Shown: positions 11,101 through 19,852 of the stretch, in pieces | Layout of the letters: every line of letters begins with the position of its first letter | Numbering within the stretch: the first letter of the stretch is position 1 | Origin: Amarolinea aalborgensis | GTDB taxonomy: Bacteria > Chloroflexota > Anaerolineae > SSC4 > Amarolineaceae | NCBI RefSeq assembly: GCF_900491745.1 | Contig: NZ_UETR01000003.1 | Span: forward strand, 310,001 to 374,000 | Direction: 5' to 3' | DNA length: 64,000 bases | Program-made: the position numbers and the translations under genes | The notes under the pieces: generated by a model | The model's input: only the letters and a program-made list of their open reading frames with translations | What the model was told of the DNA's origin: nothing | Databases searched by the model: none

Positions 11101-14100
11101 CGCCAACCGTCGGCCCGGCAGTCTGCGCCGTCACCGACAGCCAGGGCGCCTATGTGATCGGCGGTCTGACTGCCGGGACGTACACCGTGGCCTACACAAC
11201 CGGCGTCCCTGCGGGTTACACGCCCAGCACGCCGCCCAGCCTCAGCGTGCCGCTGACCTCCGGCCAGCAGTACAAACTCGCCGACTTCGGCTTGCGCCCG
11301 CCCGGCACCGCCAGCATTGGCGACACGGTGTGGCTGGACGCCAACAACAACGGCAGCCTGGACGGCGCGGAGCAAGGACTGCCCAACATCACGGTCAAGC
11401 TCTACATTGACCAGAACAACAACGGCGTGGTGGATGTGGGCGACAATCTGATCCAGACGCAGACCACCGACGCTCTCGGCAACTACCTGTTCAGCGGCTT
11501 GCAGCCCGACGACTACCTGGTGGTCGTGGATACTACCAGCCCGGTCACGTCGCCCTACGATGGGACAACGACCATCGCCGCGGCCATGGCTCCGACCACC
11601 GGCACAACGAACCCGCGCGATGTGACCATCACCACCCCCGGCCAGACCATTACGAACGCAGACTTCGGCTACAACTGGAGCAGTTCGATTGGCGACACGG
11701 TGTGGTGGGATGACAATCTGAACCAGGTGGTGGATGCCGGTGAAGGACGCATCGCCAATGCGACGGTGCTGCTGTACTTCGACGCCAACAACAACGGCGT
11801 GATTGATCCGTCTGAGTACGCGCCTATTGCCTTCATGAATACGGACGGCAACGGCAACTACCTTTTCAACCACCTGCCGCCGGGTCATTACCTGGTGGAG
11901 GTCTATGACGACAGCATCACGACCAACGGCATTCGCAACATCGTCTCGACAACGCCGGAAGTTCGCTCCGTTGACCTCAGCCCGAACCAGGCCGTGCTGA
12001 CGGCCGACTTCGGCTACTACGTCGGCGCGCGGGTCAAGGGCAACGTCTTCTGGGACGAGAATGGCAACGGCGTGCTCGATCCCGGCGAACAGAATACGCC
12101 GTACCTGCTGCCGAATGTCACCGTTAGCATCACCTGCCTCGGCCCCGATGGCGCGCCCGGCGGCGGCGATGACTATGTCGGCAACCAGGACACCAATGCC
12201 GCGGGTCACTTCTCGTTCCTGGTGCCGCCAGGTCCGTGTACGCTGACCTACGATCAGAATGATATTCCCGCAGCCTTGTCCGAACGCACAACGCCGACGA
12301 CCTTTACCTTCGTTGCCCAAGCCGGGGACGACTGGCACCCGTCGTTCGACTTCGGCGTGGATAACCGGGCCGCGATCGGCGACACCATCTACGTGGATGC
12401 CAACGGCAACGGCGTGCAAGACGCTGGCGAGCCAGGCGTGGCCGGTGTGACCGTCTACCTGTATCAAGACGTGGGCGTCATCGGCGTGTATCAACCAGGC
12501 ATTGACATCTTCATGGCCGCGGTGGTCACCGATGCCCAGGGCAAGTACAGCTTCCCAGGACTGGCGAACGGCCCCTACTTCGTGCGCGTAAACACTGCCA
12601 CGCTGCCCGCCTTCTACGCCCAAACGGGCGATCCGGACCAGCCGGGCATTCACTGCACCACCTGCGATAACGTTGCCGCCGCCGTGATTGCATCTGGCAA
12701 CGACGTCCTCACGATGGACTTTGGCTATCAGTATCAGCCCGGCGGCAATCCGAGCGCCACCCGCACGGTCTCTGGCGTCGTCTGGAACGACCTGAATGGC
12801 AACGGCATCTTCGACGGCGGCGAGCCTGTGTTGACCGGCGTCAATGTGACGGTCAACTGCGGCGCCAACGGCACCTTCGTGACGACCACCGGCGCGCTGG
12901 GACTGGGCCGCAACTGGTCCGTGGCCGGCATCCCCGTGGGCAGCAACTGCACGATCACCCCTGATCCGGCCACGCTGCCGCCAGGCTACTCGCCCACCAC
13001 GGTGATCAGCCGTACGGTGACGAACATCCAGAACGACGTGACGGCGCAAAACTTCGGCTACCAACTGCTGCCCGGCAGCATCAGCGGTACGGTCGTCGTG
13101 GGCAACGGCAACGGTCAGGCCGATCCAGGCGAACCGCCGCTTGCCAATGTGCTCATCACCCTGCGCTACGCGGGCGCGGACGGGCTGCTCGGCACGCCTG
13201 ACGATGTCGTTACCACAACCAATACAAATGCCAATGGCGGGTACAGCTTCACCAACCTGCTCCCGGGGCTCTATCAGGTGACGGAGACGAACCCGGTTGG
13301 CTATGTCAGCGTGGCTGACCGCGACGGCGGCAATCCTGACAATATCACGGTCAATCTCGGCATCAACCAGGCTGTCACAGGCCGCGACTTCGAAGACGCC
13401 CCGATCAGCGGCAGCGTCTCTGGGGTCGTCTTCACCGATCTCAACGGCGATGGCGTGCAAGGCGTCGGCGAAGCCCCCATCAGCGGCGTGACCGTGACCC
13501 TCTACGGACCTGGGCCGGATGGCATCCTGGGGACGCCTGACGACGTGGTGATCGCCACGACGACCACCAATGCGTCTGGAGCCTACGTCTTCTCCAATCT
13601 GCCGACTGGACCTTACATGGTGCGAGAAACCGACCCCGCGGGTTATGTCTCGACCACCCCGAACAACGTCCCAGTCAACGTGCCGCCCAGCGGCACGGCC
13701 ACGGCCAACTTCGGCGATCAGCCGACAGGCACGATCTCGGGCATTGTCTTCGACGACAACAATGGCAACGGCGTGCAGAATCCGACCGAACCGGGCCTGG
13801 GCGGTGTGACGGTGCAGTTGATCAATCCCGTCACCGGCGCGGTCGTGGCGACAACGACAACCGACCCCAACGGCGCTTACGTCTTCACGGGCGTGGCGCC
13901 AGGCGCGTACATCGTGCGTGAGACCGATCCCGCGGGCTACACCAGCACCACCCCCAACAACGTACCGGTCAGCGTCGCGCCCGGCGGCGCAGCCAACGCC
14001 AACTTCGGCGATCAGCAGCCGGCCACCGTCGTCGGCACGGTCTTCAATGACATCAACGGCAACGGCGTCCAGAATCCGGGCGAAACCGGCATCAGCGGCG

Positions 14101-17100
14101 TCACGGTTGGCCTGTACAACAGTGGCGGCGCGCTTGTCAGCACGACCACCACGGCCGCGGACGGCTCGTACATCTTCAGCAGTGTGGCCCCCGGCAGCTA
14201 CACGGTGCGCGAGACCGATCCGGCCGGCTACTCCAGCACCACCAGTAACATCGTGCCGGTCAGTGTGCCTGCGGGCGGCGTGGGCGTGGCCGACTTCGGC
14301 GACCAGCAGCAGGGAACCATCTCCGGCGTGGTCTTCAATGACGCCAACGGCAACGGCGTGCAAGACCCCGGCGAAGGCGGCCTGGGCGGCGTGACGGTGC
14401 AACTGGTTGACCCCATCACCGGCGCGGTCGTGGCCACGACCACCACCAATCCCAATGGCTCCTATACCTTCAGCGGCGTGGCGCCTGGCTCGTACATCGT
14501 ACGTGAAACCGACCCCAGCGGCTTCACATCCACGACGCCCAACAACGTCCCGGTCAACGTAACCCCAGGCGGCGCAGCCAACGCCAACTTTGGCGATCAA
14601 CTGCCCGGCACAGTTGCGGGCGTGGTCTTCAATGACCTCAACGGCAACGGCTTGCAAGATCCGGGTGAACCAGGCATCGGCGGCGTTACCGTCGGCCTGT
14701 ACAACAGCTCCGGTAATCTGGTTGGCACCACGACCACGGTTGGCAACGGCGCCTACCTCTTCACGAACGTGGCGCCCGGCGCATACACCGTGCGTGAGAC
14801 CGATCCGGCTGGCTACACGAGCACCACCAGCAACATCGTGCCGGTCAGCGTGCCTGCGGGCGGAAGCGCGAATGCCGACTTCGGCGATCGCCTGCCGGGC
14901 ACCGTTTCCGGCGTGGTCTTCAACGACCTCAACGGCAATGGCGTGCAGGATCCCAGCGAAGGCGGCCTGGGCGGCGTTACCGTGCAGCTGATCAATCCGA
15001 CCACGGGCGCGGTTGTGGCTACCACGACCACGGCTGCGGATGGCTCCTACACCTTCACCGGCGTCACCCCGGGCAGCTACATCGTGCGCGAGACCGACCC
15101 GACTGGCTTCGCCTCCACGACGCCCAACAACGTACCGGTCAGCGTGCCCTCCGGCGGCAGCGCCAGCGCCAACTTTGGCGATCAGCAGTCCGCCACGGTG
15201 GTGGGCACCGTCTTCAACGACATCAACGGCGACGGCACGCAGGATCCGGGTGAAAACGGACTGGGCGGCGTCACGGTTGGCCTCTACAGCAGCGGTGGCG
15301 CGTTGGTTGCCACCACCACGACGTTTGGCAACGGCACCTATCTCTTCTCGAACGTAACGCCGGGCGCCTACACCGTGCGCGAGACAGACCCGACTGGCTA
15401 CACCAGCACGACCAGCAACATCGTGCCGGTCAGTGTGCCCGCGGGCGGCGTGGGCGTGGCCGACTTCGGCGACCGCCTGCCCGGTTCGGTCTCCGGCGTC
15501 GTCTACAGCGATGCGAACAGCAACGGCATGCAGGACCCCGGCGAGAATGGCCTGGGCGGGGTGACGGTGCAGCTGATCAACTCGACCACGGGGCTGGTTG
15601 TGGCGACCACTACCACGGCCCCCAACGGCTCCTACCTGTTCACGAACGTTCCGCCAGGCTCTTACATCGTGCGCGAAACCGACCCGACTGGTTTCACCTC
15701 CACCACGCCCAACGACGTGGGCGTGAGCGTACCGTCGGGCGGCGGCGCCAGCGCCAACTTCGGCGATCAACTGCCCGGCTCCGTGGCCGGTACGGTCTTC
15801 AACGACCTCAACGGCAATGGCGTCCAGGATCCAGGTGAGAATGGCCTGGGCGGCGTCACCGTGGGCCTCTACAGTACGGGCGGCGTCCTGCTTGCCAGCA
15901 CCACGACGGCCGGCGACGGCACCTATATCTTCCCCGCTGTGGGGCCAGGCTCCTTCTCGGTGCGCGAGACCGACCCCAGCGGCTGGTCAAGCACGACGCC
16001 CAACAACGTCCCCGTGACCGTGCCTAGCGGCGGGATCGGCCATGCCGACTTCGGCGATCAACTGATCGGCTCGGTGTCCGGTGTGGTCTTCAACGACATC
16101 AACGGCAACGGCGTGCAGGATCCGAGTGAAAACGGCATTGGCGGCGTCACCGTCGGGCTGTACACCTCCGGCGGCGCCCTCGTATCTACCACGACGACGG
16201 CCGCGGACGGCTCCTACCTCTTCACCGGCGTTACCGCGGGCGCGTACTCTGTGCGCGAAACCGACCCCAGCGGCTTCACAAGCACGACGCCGAACGACGT
16301 ACCGGTATCGGTGCCGGCGGGCGGCGCGGCCGTGGCCAACTTCGGCGACCGCCAGGTGGGCACGGTCAGCGGTGTGGTCTTCAATGATGTCAACAGCAAC
16401 GGCACGCAGCAGCCAAGCGAAAACGGCTTGGGCGGCGTGACGGTGGGGCTGTACGACAGCGGCAATAACCTGGTGGCAACCACGACGACGGCTGGGGATG
16501 GCAGTTACATCTTCACGAACGTGACCCCGGGCAGCTACACCGTGCGCGAAACTGACCCGCCAGGCTTCCTGAGCACCACGCCCAACAACGTGGCGGTCAC
16601 AGTGCCCGCGGGCGGATCAGCCAGCGCCAACTTCGGCGACCAGATCATCGCCCTGGGCGCGGCGCAGCTCAGCGGCATGGCCTACCTCGATGCTAACGGC
16701 AACGGCGTGCATGATCCAGGCGAAACCGTAGGCATCCCCGGAGTGCCGGTGACGATCTACGGCCCGAATGGGGTCATCATCACGCGCACGACGACCATCA
16801 CGGGCTTCTACAGTGTCACGAACCTCCCCCCTGGCAACTACATTGTCAGAATGCCCAATTCGCTCAACTCACCCACGGCGGTGCTTAGTTCGCCCGGTCA
16901 GATCAACGTGACGTTGACCTCTGGGCAGAACCGCACCGGGCTGGATTTCGGCTACGTGTTGCCCACCGGTTTCACGATCGTCTATTTCCTGGCACGGTGG
17001 GACGGCGCCGTGGTGACCGTGCGTTGGGTGGCTATCAACGAAGGCAGCGTGGCCGGGTATCACATCTATCGCTCCAGCGACCCGAACGGCTCCGATCTGG

Positions 17101-17285
17101 TGCGTATCACGCAGCAGCTCGTGCCCGTGGGCGGTGGAACGTATCAGATCAGCGACACCAGCGCGGTGCGCGGCCAGACCTACTGGTACTGGGTGCAAAC
17201 GCAGCCGGAAGGGCTGTTCGTCGGCCCCTACCCGCTGAGCAACGACAGCAAGATGTACTTCCCTGCCGTGCGCAAGCAGCGGTAG
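5199..17285 (+). CDS. Giant secreted SdrD-B / DUF11 / DNRLRE repeat protein
   Basis: A 4028-residue exported protein. GGAGG at 5188-5192 precedes tandem ATGs at 5199 and 5202, and residues 1-46 form a signal peptide ending near TASAHN. Approximate domain order: unique region to 445; two DUF11-type modules (446-695); three SdrD-B-like modules opening (A/G)SIGD (698-1028); a partial DUF11; two DNRLRE modules (1111-1484, with WNDADG.GAGDWATGTF); a DUF4394/propeller-like stretch (1638-1918); further SIGD-type SdrD-B modules (1935-2515); eleven near-identical SdrD-B repeats with GVVFNDLNGNGVQDPGE (2736-3818); one more module; and a C-terminal FnIII-like domain (3926-4028) with GYHIYRSSD. No LPXTG motif or terminal membrane helix is visible; the chain ends YFPAVRKQR. 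SdrD-B modules usually bind calcium through D.NGNG loops and form rigid stalks, so a surface stalk or adhesin role is inferred. Confidence 0.9.
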   Translation: MMTFRSSHQRAWRFKLLYITVIATMLVSLFPQVVGVPTPTASAHNLNASVVYVYFDPDTQAYLDNLIATNQRPAGQPLLRAGDELGIIIKAMPDLGTTTGVGGYSTFYVPNGLQVTDAAYIMPGDLNADGITGFDKVPMKGQAQMPIVGAGGDPTVSLVGITRGPNILGVTSPIVTAANTNLGTVVGVYGDTGIFYSTAPETAFGTYSGGSLTNNSGDTIGARTVLGTTLNKWDAWQEAGYGIKGTTNPAYPAAALIDSNQRGYAPWGLANVVAGPQSGYAWEFDFAKYTACDPTPTTTPLANCIDQATQDIGPWQRIKYPGSQFSDDPPGGSPNPPYPQPYTRGADASNSGFDLTAGDLPQTTGQANGTPNAVRWAYGQQTLYQPEYMWIKVKVHDASAILDATGCPKWTVDTFGGDAGGDSGGKDHIWRYYDPNSVTFNGCLAIGKPATRELVKVGDYYQYKVKLYNGGANNFSTVQIQDTLPSGVTYISAVPAPSNVSLPNLTWTVAPFLQSQMFEATVTVKASGSGLINNKVCASGVTTPGGQTINSCGNDVTVAGNQPLLRQTKTVTPTSAAPGDTVQYTITMLNVGSGPTSSPVAITEYLPTGFTYTGAIPGTVTATVNGASVTASVSGTAAQPVFTVPSVINAGQSLVLTFNALVSASTMAGNYTNSYRSSQGGVNQLTGAIAGVAVSRASIGDTVYRDWNGNGVQDPGEEGIPGIQVCANPGSRCATTDANGKYLIAGLQAGTYSVDVTNPPAGYTATQGAHPTSVTLLQTDNITTVDFGYRPGGAGSIGDKVFEDIANNGVFDGADVGINGVTVNLYEDTNGNGVIDAGSDLLIATTTTAGGGNYSFANLDPTRAYIVVPVDGPGSAVDAYFANAYVRSTTNPRPVSPANFAAQGNAVTDADFGYFGQTPGSIGDTVCVDVNGDKLCTGADQGIAGVTVRLYLDADGDGEGDPSELVTTTSTDPSGQYTFTGLGPGNYIVVVDTTDPQIPAGYLPSVSSQTAVTLAVAQNRTDVDFPFGKVLTKSVDKINANPGDTLNYSITANYPSGVLLQNVAVTDTIPAGTTFASAGQGGVYSGGAIVWNLGSNSPAIPATTSAPGTALCYGSTTLTAVEDTYIDLNNATSNFGSNNTMLTRPANAANIKHSLLRFDTSTIPANAQIQTADLRLVVTSNRSNHVDEVHRMITAWTEAGATWNDADGGGAGDWATGTFSANDYAAALLGKITPSSNGAKTLSVIGTVTDWVKNGVPNRGFVLVATGTDTGNAAYATRDNGTVANRPTLAVGYYYESPTACSGTTDLVSVADTFIREDSTGTANGTATTMITNPSTNGADGRLKPSLVQFNVVPIPSGATITSATLKLYVTTNKNNHVDSVRRMITSWTESATWNDADGAGAGDWATGTFGSSDYSGVSLGNITPNSNGQKSLVMTTQVNDWVNNGSPNRGLILYPTGTDNGDAKYATREDSTASRRPVLTVVWSQAVSTLPQTTLALHAEPLFLGGVGQIKVTMTASTAGTVTGVTPPAGLTINATGGASAVLNSGPTPAGPVTISAGSPASFVYIYNITPGSLPGTISFTGKPVPANNFGTATSEGVIISPALTFQVTVNNPATVGVVKNVANISAHEADTKLSPDLCYVVADNAPDTTTADRLLSIDPLTGDFVDIGATGTMNMEALASNLTGTALYGVEAGQLVTVDKDTGARTVVGTIGAINGTFGSIATPDVDGLAFDPADGKLYAVARREDNPITAGNTLLDVLFQINPTTGARVANAYGAGVDYIPIATNTLTPALYDVDDIVFDRSGVLYAIANDSTANIGLSDRLVTLNKATGAITDIAGFIDAADGTTAVTDVEDLAFLVGFGLLASTGDASTTSAQRNTVWTVDADTAAMTQIVAVPAYSSTDYEGLACMVGPSEPGDLILPPTPSNQTDTALGASIGDLVWADLDGDGVKDANEPGLAGVQVCATPTVGPAVCAVTDSQGAYVIGGLTAGTYTVAYTTGVPAGYTPSTPPSLSVPLTSGQQYKLADFGLRPPGTASIGDTVWLDANNNGSLDGAEQGLPNITVKLYIDQNNNGVVDVGDNLIQTQTTDALGNYLFSGLQPDDYLVVVDTTSPVTSPYDGTTTIAAAMAPTTGTTNPRDVTITTPGQTITNADFGYNWSSSIGDTVWWDDNLNQVVDAGEGRIANATVLLYFDANNNGVIDPSEYAPIAFMNTDGNGNYLFNHLPPGHYLVEVYDDSITTNGIRNIVSTTPEVRSVDLSPNQAVLTADFGYYVGARVKGNVFWDENGNGVLDPGEQNTPYLLPNVTVSITCLGPDGAPGGGDDYVGNQDTNAAGHFSFLVPPGPCTLTYDQNDIPAALSERTTPTTFTFVAQAGDDWHPSFDFGVDNRAAIGDTIYVDANGNGVQDAGEPGVAGVTVYLYQDVGVIGVYQPGIDIFMAAVVTDAQGKYSFPGLANGPYFVRVNTATLPAFYAQTGDPDQPGIHCTTCDNVAAAVIASGNDVLTMDFGYQYQPGGNPSATRTVSGVVWNDLNGNGIFDGGEPVLTGVNVTVNCGANGTFVTTTGALGLGRNWSVAGIPVGSNCTITPDPATLPPGYSPTTVISRTVTNIQNDVTAQNFGYQLLPGSISGTVVVGNGNGQADPGEPPLANVLITLRYAGADGLLGTPDDVVTTTNTNANGGYSFTNLLPGLYQVTETNPVGYVSVADRDGGNPDNITVNLGINQAVTGRDFEDAPISGSVSGVVFTDLNGDGVQGVGEAPISGVTVTLYGPGPDGILGTPDDVVIATTTTNASGAYVFSNLPTGPYMVRETDPAGYVSTTPNNVPVNVPPSGTATANFGDQPTGTISGIVFDDNNGNGVQNPTEPGLGGVTVQLINPVTGAVVATTTTDPNGAYVFTGVAPGAYIVRETDPAGYTSTTPNNVPVSVAPGGAANANFGDQQPATVVGTVFNDINGNGVQNPGETGISGVTVGLYNSGGALVSTTTTAADGSYIFSSVAPGSYTVRETDPAGYSSTTSNIVPVSVPAGGVGVADFGDQQQGTISGVVFNDANGNGVQDPGEGGLGGVTVQLVDPITGAVVATTTTNPNGSYTFSGVAPGSYIVRETDPSGFTSTTPNNVPVNVTPGGAANANFGDQLPGTVAGVVFNDLNGNGLQDPGEPGIGGVTVGLYNSSGNLVGTTTTVGNGAYLFTNVAPGAYTVRETDPAGYTSTTSNIVPVSVPAGGSANADFGDRLPGTVSGVVFNDLNGNGVQDPSEGGLGGVTVQLINPTTGAVVATTTTAADGSYTFTGVTPGSYIVRETDPTGFASTTPNNVPVSVPSGGSASANFGDQQSATVVGTVFNDINGDGTQDPGENGLGGVTVGLYSSGGALVATTTTFGNGTYLFSNVTPGAYTVRETDPTGYTSTTSNIVPVSVPAGGVGVADFGDRLPGSVSGVVYSDANSNGMQDPGENGLGGVTVQLINSTTGLVVATTTTAPNGSYLFTNVPPGSYIVRETDPTGFTSTTPNDVGVSVPSGGGASANFGDQLPGSVAGTVFNDLNGNGVQDPGENGLGGVTVGLYSTGGVLLASTTTAGDGTYIFPAVGPGSFSVRETDPSGWSSTTPNNVPVTVPSGGIGHADFGDQLIGSVSGVVFNDINGNGVQDPSENGIGGVTVGLYTSGGALVSTTTTAADGSYLFTGVTAGAYSVRETDPSGFTSTTPNDVPVSVPAGGAAVANFGDRQVGTVSGVVFNDVNSNGTQQPSENGLGGVTVGLYDSGNNLVATTTTAGDGSYIFTNVTPGSYTVRETDPPGFLSTTPNNVAVTVPAGGSASANFGDQIIALGAAQLSGMAYLDANGNGVHDPGETVGIPGVPVTIYGPNGVIITRTTTITGFYSVTNLPPGNYIVRMPNSLNSPTAVLSSPGQINVTLTSGQNRTGLDFGYVLPTGFTIVYFLARWDGAVVTVRWVAINEGSVAGYHIYRSSDPNGSDLVRITQQLVPVGGGTYQISDTSAVRGQTYWYWVQTQPEGLFVGPYPLSNDSKMYFPAVRKQR
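13404..16650 (+). repeat. Eleven tandem SdrD-B-coding repeats of about 291-294 bp
   Basis: Each unit encodes ~97 residues from (S/A)GVVFND.NGNG to ..FGDQ. Units 2 to 9 alternate between a type with VTVQLINPTTG and STTPNNVPV and a type with VTVGLYNSGG and STTSNIVPV. This indicates that two-unit blocks of about 585 bp were duplicated. The high identity makes it prone to recombination and to assembly error. Confidence 0.9.
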
Positions 17286-17295
17286 GCGCAGGTCG

Positions 17296-17352
17296 GAACG
17301 CTGAACGTGAGGCAGAATGAAACCTGCGCTCGATGTTCAGCGTTCCGCACAC
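17296..17352. repeat. Heptamer palindrome, family 2
   Basis: GGAACGCTGAAC and GTTCAGCGTTCC form 12-bp inverted arms around a unique centre just after the giant gene. It has the same arm sequence as the elements at 18647, 20664, 34661, 41824 and 43551. Confidence 0.75.
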
Positions 17353-17385
17353 CTACCTGTTTCCCCCACCGGTTATGTCTCTAAA

Positions 17386-17426
17386 AAGAATTCGAGGATG
17401 GCCTCCCCTGCCATCCTCGAATTCTT
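17386..17426 (-). terminator. Strong intrinsic terminator between convergent genes
   Basis: A perfect 16-bp stem (AAGAATTCGAGGATGG and its complement) has a 9-nt loop. On the minus strand it is followed by CTTTTTAG, so it best terminates the glycosyltransferase gene ending at 17498. On the plus strand the tail is GCTCCCCC, making it a weaker terminator for the giant gene. Confidence 0.8.
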
Positions 17427-17469
17427 GCTCCCCCACAGATCACACGCCCATCACCACAATCTCTGACCT

Positions 17470-17516
17470 CCGGTCTCCAATCTCCGCTCCGTAATCTTCA
17501 ATCTTCAATCCTTATT
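17470..17516. repeat. Heptamer array, family 1 half-element
   Basis: Pyrimidine-rich heptamers run in phase (CTCCGGT, CTCCAAT, CTCCGCT, then CTTCAAT twice). The minus-strand gene's last codons (encoding RIED) and its TGA lie inside this array. Confidence 0.7.
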
Positions 17517-19852
17517 CCCCCCACCAACAAGCGATCAGCCCCTTCCGCGCCAGGGGCGGTCTGCAGGCGCAAACGGTCGAAATCGGGCTGCGTGTAGAGT
17601 CCAATCTCCAGTTGGTAAACGCCTGGTCGCGCGGCTGACGACACCTGGAAGGTGTGGGTGTCGGTGATGGTTTGGCCCACCGCCCAATTCAGCGTGCCCG
17701 GCTGCGGCGCGGCGTCATGGCCGCCGTTGGTCTGAAAATCACTGTCGAGCAGATGGACAAACGCGGTGTAATCCGCCCGCACTGCGCCCCGCGCCTGCCA
17801 ATAGAGCGTCACGGTCATTGGGTCGCCCGGCCGCAGCAGCCGGCCGCTCAGGCTGTAGCCGGCCAGCGTGACTTGATCCAAGAAATCCACAGCGACCGGA
17901 TTGGGCAGGCGTCCTGGCGGCGGGGAGAGCACGACTTGACCGAACACCAGGCTGTCTGACGTGACCACCATATCGGCTGTCGGCGTTAGCAGCGTGATCG
18001 GCAGGCGTTGGCCAGTGGTGTGGTCGTACAGGCCGACCGCCCAGCGGCCGCGGTCAGGGGTGTAGGCCGTGCCAGGCGCGGTCACGCGGTAGACCTCTGT
18101 GTAAGTCTGCCCCGGCGCCCATTGACTGGTTGGCAGCAGCCCGCCCCCAGGCATGGCGTCGGTCTGCGCCACGATCAAGCCTTCCGCGCTGAGCAGGTGA
18201 ACGAACACCGAATAGTCGTGCGTGTCTGGGGTCAGCGCCCGCCAGCGCACCGTCACCGCGGCTGAGTCGCCCGGTTGGATTTCGCCCGGCGCGGCGGCAA
18301 CTCCTTCGATGGCAAACACAGCGCCCAGGTTGGCTTGCACCGGCGTCAGATTCGCCGCAGAAGCCGATACGGGAGGCCGATAGGCCGGCGCGATAACCGC
18401 AAACGGCGTTGCGGCGCTAAGCAAGAACAAGCCGCCGACAATGAGCCAGCCCATGTACTGGTTGGCCGCGCGCGCCCACGGGAAACGCCAATTGAACGGC
18501 CGAGGATTGGGCGGCCAAGCCAAGACCATCAACAGGGCCAGGGTTGGCGCGGCCGGAAAGAAGTAGCGTCCCTGCGCAGCGGGCGCGATGACCATGAAGC
18601 GCAGCCAGGAGAAAATCAGCAGCGCGAGCCAGAGGAGGAGAAGGAAGAATGCTGAATGCTGAATGCTGAATGCTGAATGGCGGGCGTGTTCCGCATTCAG
18701 CGTTCCGTGTTCCGCATTCAGCGTTCCATCTGCCCTGCTTCTCCCGTGGCGGCGCGTGCGCCACGAGTCCACGATCGCCAGCAGTAGGCCGAGGCCGATC
18801 GCAATCTCCAGGGCGCGCAGCATGAGGTAAATCCAGGTCGGGTAGGGAAGGTTGAGCCAACCAAAGAGGCCCCAGAATGAGCGCTCCAGGCTCTCCATCT
18901 CGCCGAGAATCGTGCGCCAATCGGCCGGCGCAACGCGCAGGAGGATGTTGGCTTGCCAGACGTTCCAGGCCAGCAGGTCATGGTAGAGCAGCCAGTTGCG
19001 TCCAAACCACCAGCCGCTGATCGCCAGGGCCGGCGCGCCGATGATCAGCGCGCCGCGGATGAACAACCGCGTCCGCGCCCGCGCATCAGGTTGACGCCAG
19101 GCGACGACCACCAGCGCGACGCCCGTCACGGCCACCAGCCCCAGCGCGCTGAGCTTGGTCAGCAGGGCCAAGCCGAGCAGCACGCCGAGGATGACGAAGG
19201 ACCGGCCATAGGCAGCCCCGGCGAGCGGCTCCCGGCTTGTCAGCAGAACGACCACGCGCCACAGAACCAGCGCGGCCAGGGCGTTGATCGCATTGTCGTT
19301 GCTGACGGCCGCGCTGATGAAGACAAACTGCGGAATGAAGGCCACGAATGCGGCGCCGAGGAGAGCCGCGGGCGCGCCAGCAATCAACGCCAGCGTCCGA
19401 TAGACAGCCCACAGGGTGAGCGCGCCCAGCAAGACGGAGAAAAACCGGGCGATGTGCAAGGCCAGGAGCGCGCCATGCCAGGGCCAGGCTTCGTCCTGCT
19501 TGTGCACCAGGTAATTCCGGTTGACACTGGCGTCCGGACGGCCAATCGCGGCATGGGGATTGGCGCGGGCGTAGATGGCTGGGAAGTCGCTTTGGTCAAT
19601 CCAAGCGGTCAGCGCCGCTGCGGCCAGATAGTAGAGCGGCGACTGCACCCCTTGCTGACGCCAGAGCGCGGGCGTGTTCGGCGCGGAAACCGGCAGCCCC
19701 TGACCGCTGGCGACATGCTGAACGAAGGCCATGTGCCAGATTTCATCTGGCGTCTCGAACGGCGGCACGACGATGCTGTAGATTCCAGCGAGCAGTATGA
19801 AGAGGGCGAGAAGAACGGCCAGCCAGCGCTCTTGGTCAGCGATACGCGCCAT
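17498..19852 (-). CDS. GT39/GT-C-like membrane glycosyltransferase with C-terminal domains
   Basis: 784 residues. The N-terminal ~470 are strongly hydrophobic with many membrane helices. Early extracytoplasmic PPFETPDEIWHMAF contains the acidic pair typical of GT-C (PMT/ArnT-like) enzymes, which transfer sugars from polyprenyl-phosphate donors on the outer face of the membrane. The C-terminal ~270 residues form two similar beta-rich domains (each with D(Y)..FVHLL and G.Y..E/VGLY motifs). At residues ~375-402 a family 2 heptamer element (18647-18729) is read in frame as repeated TLNAEH and HSAF units between two hydrophobic segments. The start overlaps the end of the upstream GT2 gene by 17 nt. 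A GT2 enzyme making polyprenyl-phosphate sugar next to a GT-C enzyme using it is a common pairing; the acceptor is unknown. Confidence 0.8.
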   Translation of the reverse strand: MARIADQERWLAVLLALFILLAGIYSIVVPPFETPDEIWHMAFVQHVASGQGLPVSAPNTPALWRQQGVQSPLYYLAAAALTAWIDQSDFPAIYARANPHAAIGRPDASVNRNYLVHKQDEAWPWHGALLALHIARFFSVLLGALTLWAVYRTLALIAGAPAALLGAAFVAFIPQFVFISAAVSNDNAINALAALVLWRVVVLLTSREPLAGAAYGRSFVILGVLLGLALLTKLSALGLVAVTGVALVVVAWRQPDARARTRLFIRGALIIGAPALAISGWWFGRNWLLYHDLLAWNVWQANILLRVAPADWRTILGEMESLERSFWGLFGWLNLPYPTWIYLMLRALEIAIGLGLLLAIVDSWRTRRHGRSRADGTLNAEHGTLNAEHARHSAFSIQHSAFFLLLLWLALLIFSWLRFMVIAPAAQGRYFFPAAPTLALLMVLAWPPNPRPFNWRFPWARAANQYMGWLIVGGLFLLSAATPFAVIAPAYRPPVSASAANLTPVQANLGAVFAIEGVAAAPGEIQPGDSAAVTVRWRALTPDTHDYSVFVHLLSAEGLIVAQTDAMPGGGLLPTSQWAPGQTYTEVYRVTAPGTAYTPDRGRWAVGLYDHTTGQRLPITLLTPTADMVVTSDSLVFGQVVLSPPPGRLPNPVAVDFLDQVTLAGYSLSGRLLRPGDPMTVTLYWQARGAVRADYTAFVHLLDSDFQTNGGHDAAPQPGTLNWAVGQTITDTHTFQVSSAARPGVYQLEIGLYTQPDFDRLRLQTAPGAEGADRLLVGGIRIED
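18647..18729. repeat. Family 2 heptamer element inside a coding sequence
   Basis: GAATGCT repeats three to four times, and after a short centre GTTCCGC/ATTCAGC units follow in phase. The whole element is translated by the minus-strand glycosyltransferase gene without a stop, adding about 28 residues. Confidence 0.8.

Noticed and set aside
10470..15770. 1766-codon open frame on the minus strand
   Set aside because: It lies entirely antisense to the SdrD-B repeats of the giant gene; the repetitive, GC-rich third positions remove stops. It has no domain, signal or ribosome-binding site, and its composition (Ala/Gly/Arg/His/Val) is that of a shadow frame.
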